NCBI GenBank assembly: GCA_930367205.1
Contig: OV884011.1
Coordinates: 103,283,139-103,347,138 of the forward strand
Reading direction: 5' to 3'
DNA from: Acanthosoma haemorrhoidale
Taxonomy: Eukaryota > Arthropoda > Insecta > Hemiptera > Acanthosomatidae
DNA: 64,000 bases
Part shown: positions 36,966 through 49,905 of the stretch, piece by piece
How the letters are laid out: each line of letters starts with the position of its first letter
How positions within the stretch are numbered: position 1 is the first letter of the stretch
Position numbers and translations under genes: made by a program
Notes under the pieces: generated by a model
Seen by the model: the letters and a program-made list of their open reading frames with translations, nothing else
Told to the model about the DNA's origin: nothing
Databases searched by the model: none

Positions 36966-39900
36966 GTTGCATGCGACCATCCTGTGGGCACAACTAGCCT
37001 AAAGCTTTGGCGTTGTAGATGAAAGCTTCAATTAGCAACTGTGCTATTGACATTACCTCGAGATATCCCAGATTCCTCTATTGTTGCTATAGGGGGGGGG
37101 GGGGGAATATTGGGTTCTAAAGCTGTAGAGTGAGCCTGTTTCCAAACATCTACTTTGTCAGTTCAATAACGGTCGTACAAATTATATACTACACAATACT
37201 ATGAAATATGCTTAGTTTATTAAGGTTTAAATACATTATCAGGGGAGTTTGTGCAGTTTCGCTAACTAGTCATTGCCTTGAAGCTGTTTAATTTTTAAAT
37301 TTTTTATTTTTCCACATGGTGGTAGGACACCGTAGACGGCATATAATTCGCTTTTTTTAATGTAGTTTGACCCGAATTCAATAGGTTTCTTTTGTGAATA
37401 TTACCGTGTGAATGTGACCGAAATGGTTCAACAAATTATAATAAATAATAAAAAGTAATAAATAAACTTCCCAGCTCAAAGTGATGTAGAATGTTATGCA
37501 TTTGTTGCGGTAGTTGGTACAAGAAAGGACAAAAAATCTATAAAGACTCAAGATCAAAATAATGATTCTATGGTGGGTATATGCTGGTTGAAGACCGTAC
37601 ATTCTATAATAAAACAAAGGTATTGTATATCCATAATGTTTTTATTATCAATTATCTAACGCTTTTGACGTTGATACTCTGTCATCTCTCAAAATATGAA
37701 GTTGGAGATTCATAAATTTGTGAGAAGAGGTTTGTCATTAGTACTGCGTTTGATCGCTTTGTAAATAAAAACATTCGCATTGTCAATATCTTTGTTTTTA
37801 TCATAAACTCATTATAAAAACCATTAGTTGACAAACAGTAAAAACATCGACGACCAGCGATGACAGTTAAGACCAAGTTTAGTAGCGTGTATGTGCGATG
37901 TTTGGCCCGCATAACTGGCGCCCACTCAAGTGTGGGGAGTCTCCTGCAGGCGTCCTAGTTTTTGCCTCACATACAATATATTTAAAGTTTATAAGTGATG
38001 ATACTTTTCGTTGGATTTAACGCTTAGTGAATCCATTTTATTTCAAAAAAATTTCATTCAAAAAAAAAGCTGACTGTAGAAACTTTAGTGGTGTGAAAAT
38101 GATTTTTTTCTCTGATCCGGGCGGAGAATCTTTTGCCACCCTTAAAAAAATCTGATTATTCTGAAATTCAATTATGACGCGGAGGGTCCTCTTAGCGGAT
38201 TCTGCTGAAGTAAACATTTCACCACTTTCTCCCCCCCCCCGCTATATAACCAATTAATAACAAATTTATAAGTGTATGTACTTTCGTAGAAAATCGTTTA
38301 AAATTTTTTTTATAATATAACCTATTTTATGCGCGATTGACTGAGTCATAACTACCGACGATCTTAGAAAAAATGAATAGTTTATGTTAAACATATATCC
38401 GCTGAAGAGATTGAATCGTTAAAAAACAAAAATTTTTACAACAACGAATTGATCGAAATAATAATAGTAGTCGAAATAGTAATTGATTGAGTACTCACCT
38501 CTAAACCAAAGGCTTACCCAAGACATTTTTGGAATTTGGTTTTTAGGGGACTTCAGAATAGCGAATTATATAATCATTATTTAAAAAATGTATGCTGTTT
38601 ACTTCAATATATGTCCTAATTCTAGAATGTACGAATCAGTTTTTAAAGAGGCAGGCATATGAGAAAAGCCCAGAAAATTCGACTCAAGTGTGAAATATTA
38701 CGATTGCTTACTGTGGCGAGGTTTAATGGTTTTTTTGTAATAATAGTCCACCATACATTATTAATCGGGACGTTTATATCGTTAATATGCTCCGAAAATA
38801 TTTACTTTTTAATTACAAGTGCTTCGTTTATAATTCAGATTCCCTTTTCAACAACCTTGGGGGCCTAAAGTAAAAATATCATCCCTTTATACGAGGCGAG
38901 GTTGTGAAAAAAAGCCAATAAACTTAATTAATAACAAGTTAAGTAATAGTTATTCTCTCAACTCAACGATAGGGTATTCATGTACTAATGTCATAGTACG
39001 TATTATACCTATTTTATGAAATCTACCCCAAAATACCCTATTTCACTTCTGTGTCATATCTTAAATTCTAGAGACGACATTCGATTATGTTTTTCGATAT
39101 GAACAGGCTAAAGCCGATTTCTCACCATTCTCCACAACCCTATAATATCTGTTTCGCATCGCTTTCGTTTTATTTTTGCTATATTTATATTACACAACAA
39201 CGTTTCAGTCCCCGATTTACAATTTAATGAACTCCTGGTAAAAAACAGGCCGCGGTTGTTTACAATTATATAATGTGACGTATGGAAACTCACTGGGATA
39301 TCCTTATAAGGTCGCGTATATTTTTTATCTACATTCAATAAGTGAATCATGATGATGAGGCAGCTTGGCGAATACTCTTTATACTTTTTATGGGGCCATA
39401 ATGTATTCGGCCTCCTTATTATAGGCGAGAGGCCAGTTCGTATATTATCGCTATATTTCAGCTCAAAGATCAAAGGCTACCTTTCGCCATCTGTGGCAAC
39501 CGAGGAATTGGTCACGGATTTAATGTGGTAGCTGTTGTGGCCGTCGCTGTGTCACTGGGTATTAATAAACATGTGGAAAATAACGTTTTTGAATATTTTA
39601 AAATATATTGTGGACAAGGATCATCGGTCGTTTCAAGTGATTTCGTAACGTAGGCTCCATGAATCAAATGTTACCAAATATATTTACTTTTTATATCATC
39701 ATTACGGGGAGGTCGTTTAGTTGCTTTATTGTGACATTAATTTAATATAAAGTTTCTTATAAGATATTTTATATAGGTAATAACAAAGTAGTTAATTATT
39801 GTGTACATTTGAATATTATGATTTCGGGCTAGAACGTCAGTTTACTTATCTCTCACGGAAGAACTTGATCTTGTGGAGATAAAGATTTCGGGGAGCCCTA

Positions 39901-40893
39901 TACTCACCCTGTATGGAAAAGGCTAGTAACACTCAACTAACCTGTCCTACACTGTAGTGCTTAGGATATTAAACCTATTTTTTCAAAACCAGAAACCCTT
40001 ACGTTTTCAGCCATCTATCTGTTTGATCTAGTTACACGAAATCAGGAGGTTTCATTTGATAACCTTATGGCAAGGCAAACATAGTTACGGTCATTACTTG
40101 GCACTAAAAAAATGTATTTTTTGCCATTATACTGAGTCTGGTATACAATTAAAGATTTCAAAAGACTTTTTATTCAGTAGATTATTATAACAATAAGAAC
40201 CCCAGTTTATGTTTAACACCTGTTTGCTTCCTGATGCCCCTCTACTTCAATGAAATATGGGGCCATTTGATCTTCAGCTATAAAAAATTAACTATTGATG
40301 TTATTAACTAGATATAAATTTTAATGTGTTAAAATTACAATTAAATTCCCACTAGAATATTGTGTGCTTTGTTTGCAGCTGGAACGATGAAACTGATTTT
40401 AATCACGTCACTTGCCCCTTAGTCCCCTGTAATGTATTGTCTATAGCATTTAGAATCGATGTTGCCTATTTGTCTGGCATTATTTTCAACCATCGCTAAC
40501 TGTTCCCACAAAAAATATAAGATTCAACCTTTTCCAAAAGTTTAAATGTTGTGGCTTTACTTATTTTTGCTGCTAGTGTTATGTTTAGTAGTCTTTATGT
40601 GAGCTGTTTAGAATGTAACTTAAGTTTAGTACTTCCCTTGAATAGGTTTGGCATGATTTGAAACTATTATCAAGTATAAATACGTTCCTTTACAACTTAC
40701 AGCTTACAGCTTTAAATTTTTATTTTCTCCGCTTTCTTTATGAACAGGGAACAGTATAGAGACTAAAGAGCACTATCAAGAAAAAACTATTATAAAAAAT
40801 TATTATATTTCTATTAAGTTATGAGACTTATAGTATATGTAGGGCAGAAAAAAAAAGTAATGACATGGCAAAATAGTCTAGATATGATACTTA
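36966..40893. other. Unassigned AT-rich DNA
   Basis: No gene recognised. The block 39100-39540 is open on both strands for stretches (121 codons minus, 60 plus) and has clustered transcription-factor-like words (TGTTTAC, TTTATGGGGCCATAA), so it may be a conserved regulatory element. This is speculative. Confidence 0.5.
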
Positions 40894-41014
40894 TATTTTA
40901 TTATGTCATGCGGACCGACGTTTATTAAGTTAAGCAATATTTTTAAATAAATCTTTTTCAGACCATGATAATGCCAGTATGAGGGCAAAACGTCGGTCCG
41001 CATGACAATAAAAT
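40894..41014. repeat. Perfectly paired inverted repeat, MITE-like hairpin
   Basis: The left arm (40894-40922) and right arm (40988-41014) share the inverted core GTCATGCGGACCGACGTTT plus an ATTTTATT extension, differing only by two extra bases in the left arm. The loop is about 65 bp. The total of 121 bp, the AT-rich flanks and the possible TA/TAT duplication fit a miniature inverted-repeat transposon. A long-hairpin RNA is the alternative. No coding sequence. Confidence 0.75.
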
Positions 41015-42040
41015 ATATGATTGTTTTATGGAGACTATTTGCAAAGTTATATACAGTGGCACGTCAAAGGGCACAGTTATAAATCAACTTTATTCCCTGC
41101 AATCAAATTTTATTGTACTTGGCCTAGTAAAATCTTATATGAATAGTGAAAAGTTAAAAAAATAAACAGCAGCATTGAATACATCTGCCCAATCTAAATG
41201 AAATCTATATTAACAAATATGCTATTTCTAACTAATTTATATTCACCATCTTATTTGACCACTTCTCAGGTATCAAATAAAATTATCTTCAATAGTGGAA
41301 ATGTAATTCGTAACGTGTTATTAGAGTCATGCAAAATTAGAACTAGAACAGTTAGTAGGTATTAATTTGTGGTAGTTATTTGAATATAATCATTAAACAC
41401 CTCCTACATGATGTATCGATCGTTGACCGCACCAAGGCTACTCTCGAGGCGATATGCTAATGGTTTACTTAATTACTTACCAAAAAAGTAAACGGTAAAA
41501 ACAGACTCCAGGCCTAATAAACAATACATCAGCTAGATAGCTGGAAGCCAGGCTGGAGCCTCCAGCACTTCGCCGGTGTATAGGTCTTATTGTCTACCTG
41601 TCTGCATGCGTATTAAAGCCCGCATTGTTCTAGCAAATTGTAACTAATGGCTGCTTACAGTAAACCCATCGCTCATTCTTGCCCTTGAATAGAACCAATT
41701 TAACTAGATTCCATTTACTATGTTTTTTACGTTATAATAACTTGATTCACTTCAAGAGGTTTATCGTGACGTATCTTTTCCACATTACTAGCAAATTTAG
41801 TGTTTGAATAATGAAATTCCATTTCAGTTATACGATGGTTATTTTCATTGACAGCTGTTAATTTTCATTGGATTATCGTTTCTGATCGAAATTGTATACA
41901 GTATTTCACAATTTAAAAAAAAAAAAAAGTATCAAGTGCCTTAGTCACCTCTAATGACGTAAAAGGGAAACATTCTACTGTAGTAGGACTGACGATATTG
42001 GCGGTTTTACGTGCAATATTGACTTAAATGTACGACCTTT
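41015..42040. other. Unassigned DNA
   Basis: No gene recognised. The GC-richer block at about 41400-41640 contains TTAATTA-type words and a short inverted repeat (CAGGCTGGAGCCTCCAGC), and may be regulatory. Confidence 0.5.
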
Positions 42041-42053
42041 AATACTAGGAGGT

Positions 42054-42283
42054 AACCGGTGACGTGGCTGGTGGGGGACTTCCCAAGACTCCGCTTCCTC
42101 TTTCGCTTGCGAGGGAGGCAACAACCGTGGGGGGGCCCTGGGCCGTTTGTAAATATTGTATGAATGTGCGAGCGAATGATGAATTGTGAATATGGTATGA
42201 ATGAAAACACTTCATCTCAAATATTTATTGCCTATTAAGTAAAGGCAGATTGTAATTTCATCATAATAAAGTTGTTACTCTCA
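42054..42283 (+). mobile_element. 5'-truncated jockey-like LINE with 13-bp target duplication
   Basis: A 230-bp tail of the LINE on the plus strand: from the GGTGACGTGGCTGG block, through the repeated ATATTGTATGAATG units, to GGCAGATTGTAATTTC and AATAAAG. It is flanked by exact copies of AATACTAGGAGGT at 42041-42053 and 42284-42296. This is the clearest insertion scar in the window and fixes the element's 3' terminus a few bases after AATAAAG. Confidence 0.92.
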
Positions 42284-42511
42284 AATACTAGGAGGTTGTC
42301 GGGATATTGGCAGCATTGAAGTGAGTATGTCCCATCCTTGTTTTAGCACATATATTTGAAAACCTGGTTCTAGTAAAAACGTGATTGAGTAAGTTGGTGG
42401 GAATAGTGGTGGCTCTGATGTCAAGAAACCATTATACCTCTGATGGCTTATATAGAAATGAACAGAACACTCCCACAACTACGGAATTCACCTTAGTTTT
42501 TTTTGTTATTG

Positions 42512-42535
42512 TTTTTTTTTTTTTTTTTTTTTTTT
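42512..42535. repeat. T24 homopolymer
   Basis: Twenty-four T on the plus strand, which is A24 on the minus strand. It lies just beyond the 3' side of the minus-oriented LINE piece at 42640-43359 and its attached LTR scrap, so it may be a retroposition tail. Confidence 0.8.
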
Positions 42536-42625
42536 CTAAGCTCAAACTTATAAAAATAGGAATGTGGGAAAAATAAGGAAAATTATTTTTGGCTGGAAAG
42601 TGCCTTTCACTAAGGGGAGACCCCT
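42536..42625 (+). mobile_element. Type A LTR fragment
   Basis: Matches 31612-31690 (CTCAAACTTATAAAAATAGG, GTGCCTTTCACTAAGGGGAG). Neither LTR end is present. Confidence 0.75.
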
Positions 42626-42639
42626 ATTTGAAGGATGTA

Positions 42640-42897
42640 TGAGAAGGATATGGGGTGTGGAATGCCTAGAAAGGCGGATGGAGTCAGGAAGGTAGTGAGA
42701 GTCTACCAAGGATTGAGCCTAGGCGATGGTTTGTTGTAGGCCAGGCGAAGCCTGGCCGGCCGCCCCGCCAGGGGCCTGAATGAGTCGGCCTAATCGGCCG
42801 GAAGATCAACCCTGCTTACACAGGTAGATGGGGTAATGTGGCGTCGGTTGAGTCGGCCGGGAGATCGGCCTCGATCTCTCGGCTGGGTGTAGGTCCG
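42640..42897 (-). other. Probable 3' UTR of the 42898-43359 LINE
   Basis: A GC-rich stretch directly following the RT C-terminal stop on the minus strand. It includes a perfect hairpin GGCCAGGC-GAA-GCCTGGCC near 42740-42760 and repeated TCGGCCGG words. LINE 3' UTRs often carry structured sequence read by their reverse transcriptase; that role here is inference. Confidence 0.5.
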
Positions 42898-43359
42898 TCA
42901 GTCCTCTGGTTCTATGATGTCTTTCATTCGCCAAGCTTCGGTGGTCCAGCAGTGCTTCCATCTGACGGGCATTGGTGGTGGCTGAAGGTCGGAGAATAGT
43001 GGGTTGTGGCTATGTCTTAGGGAGTCAAAAAAATTGATGTGCCTTCTCTTGATAAAATCTTGGATAGTGAGCACTTCGAATTTTTTGTGGATTTCGTCAA
43101 CCTTCATTCGGTCGAAAGGGGTGTGTTTGAGGGAGGTGCGGAGAACTCTATTCTGAAATTGCTGGAGCTTTAGGAGAGTGTTGGGAGTCAAATACTTGTA
43201 GAGAGGGGTTCCATACATCAATGCAGGTCTTAGGACGCTCTGGTATATCAGCAGCTTGAGGCGTACTGATAGAGCCGGGCTGTGAAGTAGGTGTCCGAGG
43301 CTGAAGAATTTCTTCCTAACACTTTTTAATTTCCTGCCGAGGTGCGTTGTGAACGACAC
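42898..43359 (-). pseudogene. LINE reverse transcriptase C-terminal (thumb) fragment
   Basis: A 153-codon open frame ends in a proper stop. It carries the post-catalytic part of a jockey/CR1-like RT: VRKKFFSLGHLL, LKLLIYQSVLRPALMYG (about residues 34-50), KLQQFQNRVLRTSLKHTP (about 64-81), EIHKKFEVLTIQDFIKRRH. The palm motifs A-C are absent because the 5' side is lost before 43360. It differs strongly from the 50990-55738 ORF2 tail (LLIYKVILKPIWTYGIELWG), so it is another LINE family. The frame is intact, suggesting a moderately recent insertion. Confidence 0.85.
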
Positions 43360-43367
43360 CTTAGAGA

Positions 43368-43562
43368 CTACAACCTACTTGAGTGCTCCAAGAAAATAGA
43401 TACTATTTCAACGGGAGTAAGCGTTCTAGGAAACATCAACTGACTTTTTAAAGCTAGGAGTTCTTGCTGAGTTAGGTGTTTGGTTCTGAGAGCTATTCTA
43501 ACTTTGGCTTCCTCGTATTGAGGAAAGACTATTCCAATGTAGTGTTTAATGCCAAATGGGGT
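43368..43562 (-). pseudogene. Unknown coding-like fragment
   Basis: A 64-codon frame without a start codon, between two stops, directly upstream of the RT fragment. The translation is compositionally protein-like (for example HLTQQELLALKSQL and FPRTLTPVEIVSIF, amphipathic and free of low complexity). I do not recognise it. It could be part of the same LINE, of another transposon, or a small host exon; no convincing splice acceptor with a pyrimidine tract precedes it. Confidence 0.3.
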
Positions 43563-43570
43563 TTAATAGC

Positions 43571-46500
43571 GCTAGATTGTCATTAAGATTGAGTGAGTAA
43601 TATTGTAAATATTAATACATTTGTAGGGTTCGCATTTGACAAAATCTTAACCTTTGAGTACGAAAATGGCCTTAAGGTGACACATTGTTCTTTCAGGCCG
43701 CCTTCAGATAAGGCGAGGTAATTATTTATTGCCCTGAAGACAGAGGTATCTCGATTTTACGATAAGCAAAGCGGCCAGAACCGAGTGCATCCCTCTATAT
43801 AGGAGGCTCCTCGGTATAATTTGTACAGGTGACCCCTCTGAAAAATATTACACAAAATCAGCTGAAAATAATAAACAATGCATCTCGCTTGAATGGAACA
43901 TCCCCCTTTGGCTCAGATGACACTGCCATAAATAAGATAAGAGATGTGACCACTAAATATGGACTGGCTAATTTATCCGGTCTCCTGGTAGCGATAAAGG
44001 TCTGGGCAGGCGGCCCACAGAACATTACCTCTTAATGTCTGCTGAATACAAAATGCCTCATTTGTGGACCGTAGAGGGGGTGTCTCTGCACATAAGCAGA
44101 TCGCCTCTTGCACAATGTCACCAAAGCCAAACATTATATCATTTTATCCAAACCTCATTTTGTTTTTGTTTGCGAAATCCTCCTTGAACTTTGGAGCCAG
44201 TGCTACTTTTGCGTTTCGGTTAGTTTCCCTCGTTTGATACCCCGAATCAAAACTTTTGAAATATTATGAAAAATATCCTAGCGTATTTTACGATAACGGC
44301 CATGAAAATGATTTATCTGAAATTTATTACGAATGTTCACTACACCCCGAATTACGATGATCCGGGTGTTGGTTAAGACAGAGCAATGATATGGGAAAAA
44401 AATCTAACTCTTAGGCCAAACGTTTAAGTTAAGAAGAAAAAAAGGTGTACTGTTCCAGGACTAACTATGAACTGATATCAGAAATAATAAAAAAATGTGA
44501 ATGGATTCTAATCGAATTCATAAGTTGAAAACATTTTGTTAAAATTAGCCAGCATAAATGTTATACATTTTGTTGGATTTGTTGTTTCTTCTCTTTTTCA
44601 AGGAACTGTTTTTTTGGGGGGGGGGGAGCATGTGTGCTCCATTGGATTCTTAATCTCGATTGTTTGATTTCTATTCCCCTCTAATCATTTTATCATTGGA
44701 CATTTGTCTTTGAAACGACATTAAACATTGAGATAATTATAGAACAAATACGGTTGCCAAAGAAGTCCCTCATTACCTTGTGCCTAACTTATTATACCAG
44801 TGTACAACGGGTTAAATTTTTCATAAAATATTTATTAAGTTAGAATAATTAGGCCTAATAATATGATGTAAGTTCGAAAGGTACGTGTGATAATTATTTA
44901 TATTTTTTCACAACGGTTTGAAAGAAATTAATAATTATGTAACAATTGCTACTAATAAATAATGAAGGTATACATTTATGGATGAAGGGGCTACTTGGCC
45001 CTTCTTGGGACTACTTGTGGGTCACTAATCACTAATTTACTTAATGATTGGCATTATCGAAGTAAAGGGGTCACGTGGATAGAAGAGAAGAAGTGCACAC
45101 AGAGACATGAGGACTTGCCATGTATTGCGGGTTCTCAAACTTCTAATTTCTTTACAGCAACTATAGTTGATTTTAATAGGTTTTTTTTTTTTACTAATTG
45201 TAGCTTCTTAGAGTTTATTATTTAGATTTTGGTTATTTTAGACTCGTGACACCTTGTGAAAATATCTTAACGAATACTACTACACTACTTGAAAAATTTC
45301 CAATTCGCTGTATAACTGATATTTTTTTCATTCTCGAATAGCCCCTGTCCGATTTGGGTAACTAAATTTCCATCTATTCGTTCACACAAATGCTAGAGTG
45401 TAGAGGTGTGTTATTGGAATTACACCGGAACCGTTTTAAAATGTTCTCACATCTATATTTGTATTTTATTTATTCATTAGAACTCAGTATACGAAGTATT
45501 TTTTGCAAGTGGTTGTTATTTTTTTAACCTACTTACCAAGAAAAGATAAACAGATTGTTTAATGTAATATTTTGAAGAAGAATTTTAAGTTAAATGTTTA
45601 TGCTTATCATTTTGTAAAGTATAACTGTGCCTTCCGAACTGAAGTTACTAATAAACTTCCTTCGATATTTATGAATCCAAAATGAATTTTTCAAGATCTG
45701 AATTCCCTAGAGCTTTTGCTTACAAACTAATAAATACGTCGCAAGCGTAGAGTTCTTTATTATTTATCGCAGGAGAATTGAAACGTAGCACCCCTACGCA
45801 ACATACCGTAAAAGTACACGCTTTTTAAAAATTCCATGGAAAGAATAAAGGATACGCTACGTACCATCAATTTAAGCAATAAGTGAGATAACGAAGAGAA
45901 ATACGCTGCTACAAAATCACAGTTGTAAAATCCCCGCGTGGGTAGAAAGGCAAGACCCCAATCAGTGCAAGAGCAAGCTGGAAAATGTTATTTCTACAGA
46001 AAATTACTGTGGCACAGAAAACCCTACCTAACTATGGATATACTTTCCTTTATGTGAGATGGTAAGGGATTAAGCGCATATTGGAAGCTAAAATGTTGTC
46101 CATTAATAAAATTTGATAGTTCTATCCAAAAACTAAATCCATATCACTAAACCTTATGAAGAGATTAAGCATAGGGTTGTATTTAGCAGACGACGATGCG
46201 TTATTAGCGTAGCAACATTTCGACCTTAGTTTCTGTTTTTACCATTCGCTACTCCTTCAGTCAGTAGCTACTCATTCACAATGGCAAATAACTGACAAAA
46301 CCTAATCAACCACGAAAAATGACCAAACTTAATCACCAAACATCTTTAGGAAAGCCAGGAATCGAATCCTATGGTGTCAGAAATCAGCAAGTTACAACTA
46401 AGCTAGGAAGACTTTTTCGTCCACATTGGCCGTTTTCCTATAAAGCATTCGCTCATATCTCTTTCCAAACCTCACTTACCAACTTACAGATTATCTCATC

Positions 46501-49440
46501 TCGAGTAATTTTGTTATAAATAAACGCTGCATAATACTTTCGGATAATGAACATTCCCTTTATTATAATTAGTGTTTCATAAAGTAAACATCATCACTGT
46601 AGGAGTGCCACTAAAACTACTACCTTCACCGATTTCTCGGTTGTATTCATAGCATTCCTTCAGCAATAATGTTTACTTTTTTCTTCAGAAATAGATCATC
46701 TAGTAAGTTGAAACTCTGCCTACCACCGCACCTTGAGAATCCATCAATGTAGCTCCAGACATTTATAGTCATCTTCACACACATTCCCTACTCCAGTATT
46801 CCAGTCAGTTAATACGCAGCTTGTTCCATAGAAAAAATATTCCAGTTGCTCAACAACTTTTGACAGCCTGAGAACCCCCTTGTAGGAGGCGTTGCGCAAA
46901 CCAGCACCGCCCACCACACGCAGATCGGTGTACCTTAACATTTTGTCACTTTTGTAAACTCACCAGGGCTCTGCTAATATCTTCTCCAAGACACTCTAGA
47001 CGTCTATTCAAACTAAAATTCTATTTTGACTTCGTTATCAGCTCAATATGAAAAGAGGCAGGTTATAGTTATCGTTCTAGACGATCATTCTTGCTTGTCT
47101 GTCAGCACTGCAGCTATGTTCTACGGTACATGAAAAGTTCCCCTGATGATAAAATACAAAACTTAATTAATTAAGGGTCATTAAAACATCTTTATTAATT
47201 GTACATGTTTATCGCCCCCAAGAGAGGCCTTATGCCCACCTTACGCGATCGATATCAAACTCATTTATTGACTGTAACGACATCATTATGGCGTAATGAT
47301 CCTAACTGGCTAAATTGGTAGTATTGATGAAAGACCTGCGTAAGCAATGTTTTTTTAAGTAATATTCCTGTAATGTCTACATTAAATGCGCGATATATCA
47401 CTAATGACCGATTATTTTAAATATTCTTGATCCGGAAGAAGAAGCAAGAAGATTGAAACAGGTTCTGTTTTTTTCGTTTGGCCGTCCATCTGTATACTTA
47501 TTATATAGTGTATTTCGAATTACGCTATCTTGTATAAGGTACAATAATCGGAAGTAAATGAAAAAAAAAAATTAACGGGAAATCTGTCTCTTTAAGGCAC
47601 GAGCTTTAAATTTCAGTTTATTTTGTTCAAGTTTAGCGGCTCTTTATTTTTCTCAGGGCTTTCCACTTGATAAAAAATATAACGCAAACAATTAATAATA
47701 TAAAATGATCGATTCCATCTACCGTCTTGCGTATGTTCTACGATCGCGGTCGCATAAACGATTCAGTCAATCTATTTTTGTTTTTTTAATAATCTATTCA
47801 ATAATATATGCTGGTAAGTTTCTGGTCTTAAGTAAGATTAAAAAGAGTAAGAGAAAAAAAAATTGTTGGATTTCTCAAGTTGCAACTCAGGAGCTAATAA
47901 GAAGTTCAGATTTTTTCTCGTGATTAAGGTCAGGCGGTTATTAAAGGCTAAAGGCGGTCAGGCAAGAGAAATTGCAGTAAACAGCTTTCGAGAGGTGACA
48001 ATACAAATCGCATAGGCAATAATACTTCCAAGCAGATTTCTATAGATATATTTATATACTTAATTAAGTTTTAGTTATTCACAGTTTTTTTTTTATTATT
48101 ATAGTAAATATTTAAATATATTTAATTTTCCTTGATCGACAGTCACGTTTTTTTTAAATGTACCCTGAGTTGATGTATACATGGCATGAGATACGGCACC
48201 CTACTGTGAGCTTGGAGCACAGGCCGGACATGTCCGCCTTGTGATTTAGAGGTGCCTTTTGGAGTCGCCTGGTCTGAGACAGGAGCAAGCTCTGTCATTG
48301 TTAGCACCAGCTACAAACTGTCCTACATCTTGCCAATTTTTCATGTTTCATTGCCTCTTGTCTCCATTACTTCCTGTCATTAGTCTGCGGTGACAGGCTG
48401 TTCATCCAGGAGGCTTTAAGTAACCTTTGTTTCAATCATCCTGCTATTTTCATCAAGGGAGTTATATACAGTTCGTTCGCTAAGAAAGCGCCGTTGAAAC
48501 GTCTCCCACTCCCATCAAGAGTTAGTAAGGTGGGGGAGGAAATGAGGGAAGATGTAGGGGAACGTAAAAGATGTGCCCCACTAGTCAGAGGCATCCTCTT
48601 GGAGAACGGACAGTTCCTACAAATACTATTATTTGGGAATTTAAAAACACTTACCAAAAAATTGAATATAATTCATTTAAAATTAATATCCTTTAAATTA
48701 ATCCTTAACTAAATGCATAATATATTATTAATAAATGACCTCCTTCCTCTGTTCTCAAAATTTATTTTATACTGATGCCAACGTTTTCGGTGGCTATACC
48801 ACCATCTTCAAATATCTTATAATAATATTTAAGGAACAGAACTTATTGCTATAGAAATAGGAGACAGTCACGAGCTCCTTGACTTAATATGTTCGCTACA
48901 AAAGAGGACATACAAAAATGGTTAGCTTCAGAGCATACCCGGTGTACCTATATAACTAACGAGGTGGGCTGTCAAAATTGCTTGTAAATTCAAATATACA
49001 TTGTGGGGAGAAAGATGCATTCATTATATTAGTGATCAGCCCTTAAACTGTAAGACTGTCATCAAACATGAATAGAAGATCCTTGTAGCAGACAAGGATC
49101 TATGTTAGCAGTTTAATGGCCCAACGCGTGGTTAGTATTTGTGAGCGACTTAACAACCTGTATCCTCTCCAGATTTATCAGTATAAGGGGTTGTAAATCC
49201 CACTAACTCATCAGGGGAAAACCGAAACATCATCTAGGAAGTAAGTAATGTTATTTGGGAAACGCACAGTTTATTAAAGGTGCTTATCGGAAACTATCTT
49301 ACATGACTAATCATACCTATATGAGGTTTTTGTCATAATATATAATAATGATAATACTAGTCCTAGAATTTCAGATAGCGAGATATACGCTTATTTGAGA
49401 TGATGAAGTAGTAAGTCCCTTAATTATTTAAAGCAGACCA
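43571..49440. other. Unassigned AT-rich DNA
   Basis: About 5.9 kb without a recognised gene. The block 43829-44040 is open on the plus strand (68 codons) and GC-richer, a possible conserved element. A G9 run lies near 44617. The frames at 44995-45225, 46744-46941 and 48436-48657 show no known motif. Confidence 0.5.
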
Positions 49441-49905
49441 CCGCCGCTTTAATGTACGAGGAGGATTATAGGGATATTGGAGCATTATAATGGCTATGCC
49501 AGGGAATTAGGCGTACAACGTAGAAGGAATGAGATAAAGGGTGCTACGTATATTTGCTTTAGATTTTTATGAAGGGTTTTGTTACTGATTTAATAAGAGA
49601 CATTGATATTAGCGTTGTACAGGTTATAGTGAATAGGACTCAAATAGAATGTAATGTCTGCTTCCTTATGGGGCAGTGGTTAATCCATTCTAAACCACAA
49701 TGGACTTGCAATGGAAAAATATGTCGAATGTAGGTCTGCAGGGTTAATAAAAGGGCTTTTGGTATAAATGTTTTGAGGTAAAATAAGCCGATCTACCAAA
49801 TCCCGGTCGAAAGCACCAGTCCTTCTTTTCTGTTTGCTTTCAATTACTAACGATAACTACGCGGATGCCTTGTTGAACAGTGTAATGTAAACAGAAGCTT
49901 GCGAG
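49441..49905 (-). mobile_element. Old, internally deleted jockey-like LINE copy
   Basis: Two blocks match the complete LINE: 49455-49620 (3' coding end, GAGGAGGATTATAGGGAT and GAAGGGTTTTGTTACTGA) and about 49670-49895 (the RT palm region equivalent to 52120-52380, ATTCTAAACCACA and GCCTTGTTGAACAGTG). The intervening roughly 570 bp are deleted. Divergence is greater than in the other copies and no open frame remains. Confidence 0.8.

Noticed and set aside
39108..39473. 121-codon minus ORF
   Set aside because: No recognisable domain; compositionally like chance translation.
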